Shown in pieces: positions 6,062 through 7,421 of a DNA stretch of 7,421 nucleotides. The translations under genes were made by a program, and so were the position numbers. The DNA lies in contig CALMWN010000325.1 of the NCBI GenBank assembly GCA_937873555.1, positions 1-7,421 of the forward strand. The letters are read 5' to 3'. The notes beneath the pieces are model-generated. The model saw only the letters and a program-made list of their open reading frames with translations, was not told the DNA's origin and ran no database searches. The first letter of the stretch is position 1. The number at the start of each line of letters is the position of its first letter. The stretch comes from an uncultured Clostridia bacterium. GTDB lineage: Bacteria > Bacillota > Clostridia > Acetivibrionales > CALMWN01.

Positions 6062-6511
6062 TTAGATTATATTTTTTTCAAAGCAAACTGCTTCGAGATT
6101 ATTGACATATTTGCCATAGTTAGGTATACGATGATAACCTCTTTTCTCATAAAATGATACTGCTCGTTTATTTATTAATCGGGTTTCAAGCCAAAGAACA
6201 GAGTAACCCAGTTTTTGTGCCTGTATCTCTAAGTAACGTAAAATTTCAGTTCCAACTCCCATTGCTTTGGTTCTAGCAAACATACGTTTAACTTCAGCAA
6301 TATCTTCATTAATAGGACGTATGGCTCCACAGCCAATGGCTTCTCCATTTTCATTATATGCTACTACAAATAAGGAACGCGGAACACAAACATCATTCAG
6401 ATTAAATGAATTCTTCCCACTGTTACCTGTTATAGATTCTAAATCCTCTGATAATTCATCCATCAAAAGAAGAGCATCAGGTGCATTTGGATGTGTCTCA
6501 ATAATTTTCAT
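6062..6511 (-). CDS. GNAT-family N-acetyltransferase
   Basis: 149-residue GNAT domain protein, complete in length, expected to transfer an acetyl group from acetyl-CoA to an amine. Strand beta4 EVKRMFAR (73-80) leads into the pyrophosphate-binding loop KAMGVGTEIL (82-91), a conservative K-for-R/Q variant of the Q/RxxGxG/A motif; the C-terminal NKRAVSFYEKRGYHRI is the typical GNAT motif B region. Substrate unknown. ATG 6511 is chosen over ATG 6526 because GGAGG (6520-6524) sits eight bases before it and would lie inside the longer reading. The start codon overlaps the stop of the truncated kinase as ATGA (6508-6511), so translation is probably coupled to that upstream frame. The Fic gene downstream has its own promoter. 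Confidence 0.9.
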   Translation of the reverse strand: MKIIETHPNAPDALLLMDELSEDLESITGNSGKNSFNLNDVCVPRSLFVVAYNENGEAIGCGAIRPINEDIAEVKRMFARTKAMGVGTEILRYLEIQAQKLGYSVLWLETRLINKRAVSFYEKRGYHRIPNYGKYVNNLEAVCFEKNII

Positions 6512-6816
6512 TGTTGCATCCTCCATTCATGCCAATCAACAGTATAATAAGGTATTAAATTCGTATCGGTATAGAAACAGGGACTATCATGAATCACACT
6601 TTCGCCTTGTGATAAATGAAAATCTATAAGCGACCATTCGATATGATATGAAATAATTCCGGTAGCCTTAGTATCGACATTACTGTCCCAGGCTTCCAAC
6701 ATTGCAGATTGCACTATGTCATGATCTATAATTATGGCACCCGTACTCTCTGCTATCCGTCTGGCAAGCGTTGACTTTCCTGAACCGGGAAAGCCCGACA
6801 TTTGAAGAAAGAACAT
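6508..6816 (-). CDS. P-loop (AAA/adenylate-kinase-like) kinase, C-terminally truncated
   Basis: 102-residue nucleotide-binding protein. The Walker A motif GFPGSGKST (8-16) is intact, followed by IIIDHD (28-33) and a Walker-B-like SVIHDSPC (73-80), the layout of the small AAA ATPase/predicted kinase family, whose members usually have about 150-190 residues. Similarity to that layout fades after DSPCFYTDTN (77-86); the last dozen residues are encoded by the GNAT gene's own ribosome-binding region. The lid and C-terminal helices are therefore missing, probably through deletion, and catalysis is doubtful. The 5' end is well made: AAGGAGG (6824-6830) seven bases before ATG 6816, overlapping the stop of the preceding small ORF. 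The frame now mainly couples translation into the GNAT gene. It could equally be called a pseudogene. Confidence 0.7.
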   Translation of the reverse strand: MFFLQMSGFPGSGKSTLARRIAESTGAIIIDHDIVQSAMLEAWDSNVDTKATGIISYHIEWSLIDFHLSQGESVIHDSPCFYTDTNLIPYYTVDWHEWRMQQ

Positions 6817-6820
6817 AGAG

Positions 6821-6955
6821 CTACCTCCTTACAATAATTGCATCAAGCAAAAGCCTGCCAAGGTTAATAATATACTTTTGTCTGAATTCTTCCAACCCAT
6901 GGATTTCATTCTCAGGTAACAAACACAGTACACTTCTCACTACGTCCTTGCTCAT
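6821..6955 (-). CDS. Small 44-aa ORF leading the coupled kinase/GNAT unit
   Basis: ATG 6955 with GAGG (6964-6967) eight bases upstream opens a 44-residue frame beginning MSKDVVRSVLCLLPENEI and ending in a leucine-rich amphipathic segment (LGRLLLDAIIVRR). I do not recognise it; no catalytic or metal-binding motif is visible. Its TAG stop (6821-6823) directly follows the AAGGAGG that serves the truncated kinase gene, so a ribosome finishing here could restart seven bases on. It could be a true small protein, a leader peptide, or the head of a gene shortened by deletion. The good ribosome binding site and tight coupling are the only support. Confidence 0.5.
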   Translation of the reverse strand: MSKDVVRSVLCLLPENEIHGLEEFRQKYIINLGRLLLDAIIVRR

Positions 6956-7049
6956 AAACTTATCCTCACTTCATTGCATACTGGGCGTATTAATTTTTTA
7001 CTATTTGCTGTGTTAAATATCATAAGTCTGTCTAACCATATCAATAAAA

Positions 7050-7421
7050 CTATTCTGATTTAATGCGACTGAGTAAGTCAATCACATATATTGACTGCTC
7101 GGAACCAAAACGTATTATCTTTTCAGATTGCTTAAATCCAAGCTTTTCAAGCAATCTGCACGATTTCACATTAGCGGTTTGAGTTTCGGATACAAGAAAA
7201 TGTATGTCCAATACATTAATACAATACTGAAGAACTGAATTTGTTACCTCATAGGCATATCCTTTCCCCCATAGTGATGACAGGAATTGATATGACAATT
7301 CTTTGTTCTTTGGATTGTGGTGAGGTGAAATGTCGACAATCCCGGCAAATCTCCTGCTATTACTAATACTACAGCGTAAACAAAAAAATATGGACATTGA
7401 TAATTTCATATAGTATAATAA
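7050..7421 (-). pseudogene. GNAT (RimJ/RimL-type) acetyltransferase, damaged N-terminus, at right edge
   Basis: The frame from about 7355 leftward encodes the C-terminal two thirds of a RimL-type acetyltransferase: RRFAGIVDISPHH, LSYQFLSSLWGKGYAYEV (acetyl-CoA-binding region, with WGKGYA in place of the usual RGxGxG) and NVKSCRLLEKLGFKQSEK near the C-terminus. These proteins normally have about 170-190 residues. The in-frame ATG at 7409 has no ribosome binding site, and the residues it adds (MKLSMSIFFCLRCS) do not look like the family. A neighbouring frame instead reads YFFVYAVVL, resembling the strand expected before FAGIVDI, which suggests a frameshift near 7350-7360; that frame has a TGA just upstream. 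The open frame continues to the window edge, so the 5' end cannot be settled here. Confidence 0.6.

Noticed and set aside
6512..6526. Upstream ATG for the GNAT gene
   Set aside because: The GGAGG serving ATG 6511 would lie inside that reading, and ATG 6526 itself has no ribosome binding site.
7017..7044. Promoter for the 44-aa ORF (TTGATA with a TGATAT about 16 bases on)
   Set aside because: The -10 matches consensus poorly and the region is AT-rich; not enough to report as a feature.
1..7421. CRISPR array, tRNA, rRNA, insertion sequence or attachment site
   Set aside because: No regularly spaced repeats, cloverleaf-like sequence, transposase/integrase motif or flanking direct repeats were seen on reading both strands.

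Overview
The window looks like chromosomal DNA of a low-to-moderate GC Gram-positive anaerobe, most likely class Clostridia. The basis is strong AGGAGG-type ribosome binding sites, AT-rich sigma-A-like promoters, many iron-sulfur and FMN redox proteins, and a yybP-ykoY leader of the Firmicutes type. The exact genus cannot be read from the sequence. Nearly all genes lie on the minus strand; only one small gene (2895-3155) is on the plus strand.

Left part (1-2744). The window opens inside a P-type cation ATPase gene (N-terminal 386 codons). Its start is preceded by a roughly 400-base leader. The leader holds a promoter, a structured upstream segment, a yybP-ykoY (manganese-sensing) riboswitch and an intrinsic terminator whose stem competes with riboswitch helix P1. 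High Mn2+ should therefore let transcription proceed into the pump. Upstream lies an intact AbrB-family (PF05145) membrane protein gene with an internal duplication.

Middle part (2745-5226). A divergent promoter region leads to an unrecognised 86-residue coiled-coil protein on the plus strand. It converges on an intact nitroreductase-family gene. Beyond that are two iron-sulfur protein genes, both lacking their 5' ends: a QueG-like double-cluster protein and the ferredoxin-bearing C-terminus of an aldo/keto-reductase-like protein. The breakpoint of the first coincides with a promoter-like sequence.

Right part (5227-7421). This is an AT-rich accessory segment: a class II Fic protein with its own extended -10 promoter, then a tightly coupled set (44-residue ORF, 3'-truncated P-loop kinase, GNAT acetyltransferase) joined by stop/Shine-Dalgarno and ATGA overlaps, and finally a damaged second GNAT gene at the edge. 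The segment from about 3.8 kb to the right end holds several truncated genes and reads like a region of repeated deletion or insertion.

I see no CRISPR array, tRNA, rRNA, transposase or integrase. The best-supported regulatory system is the manganese riboswitch and its pump. The most unusual structures are the extra leader domain ahead of the riboswitch and the coupled truncated-kinase/GNAT unit.
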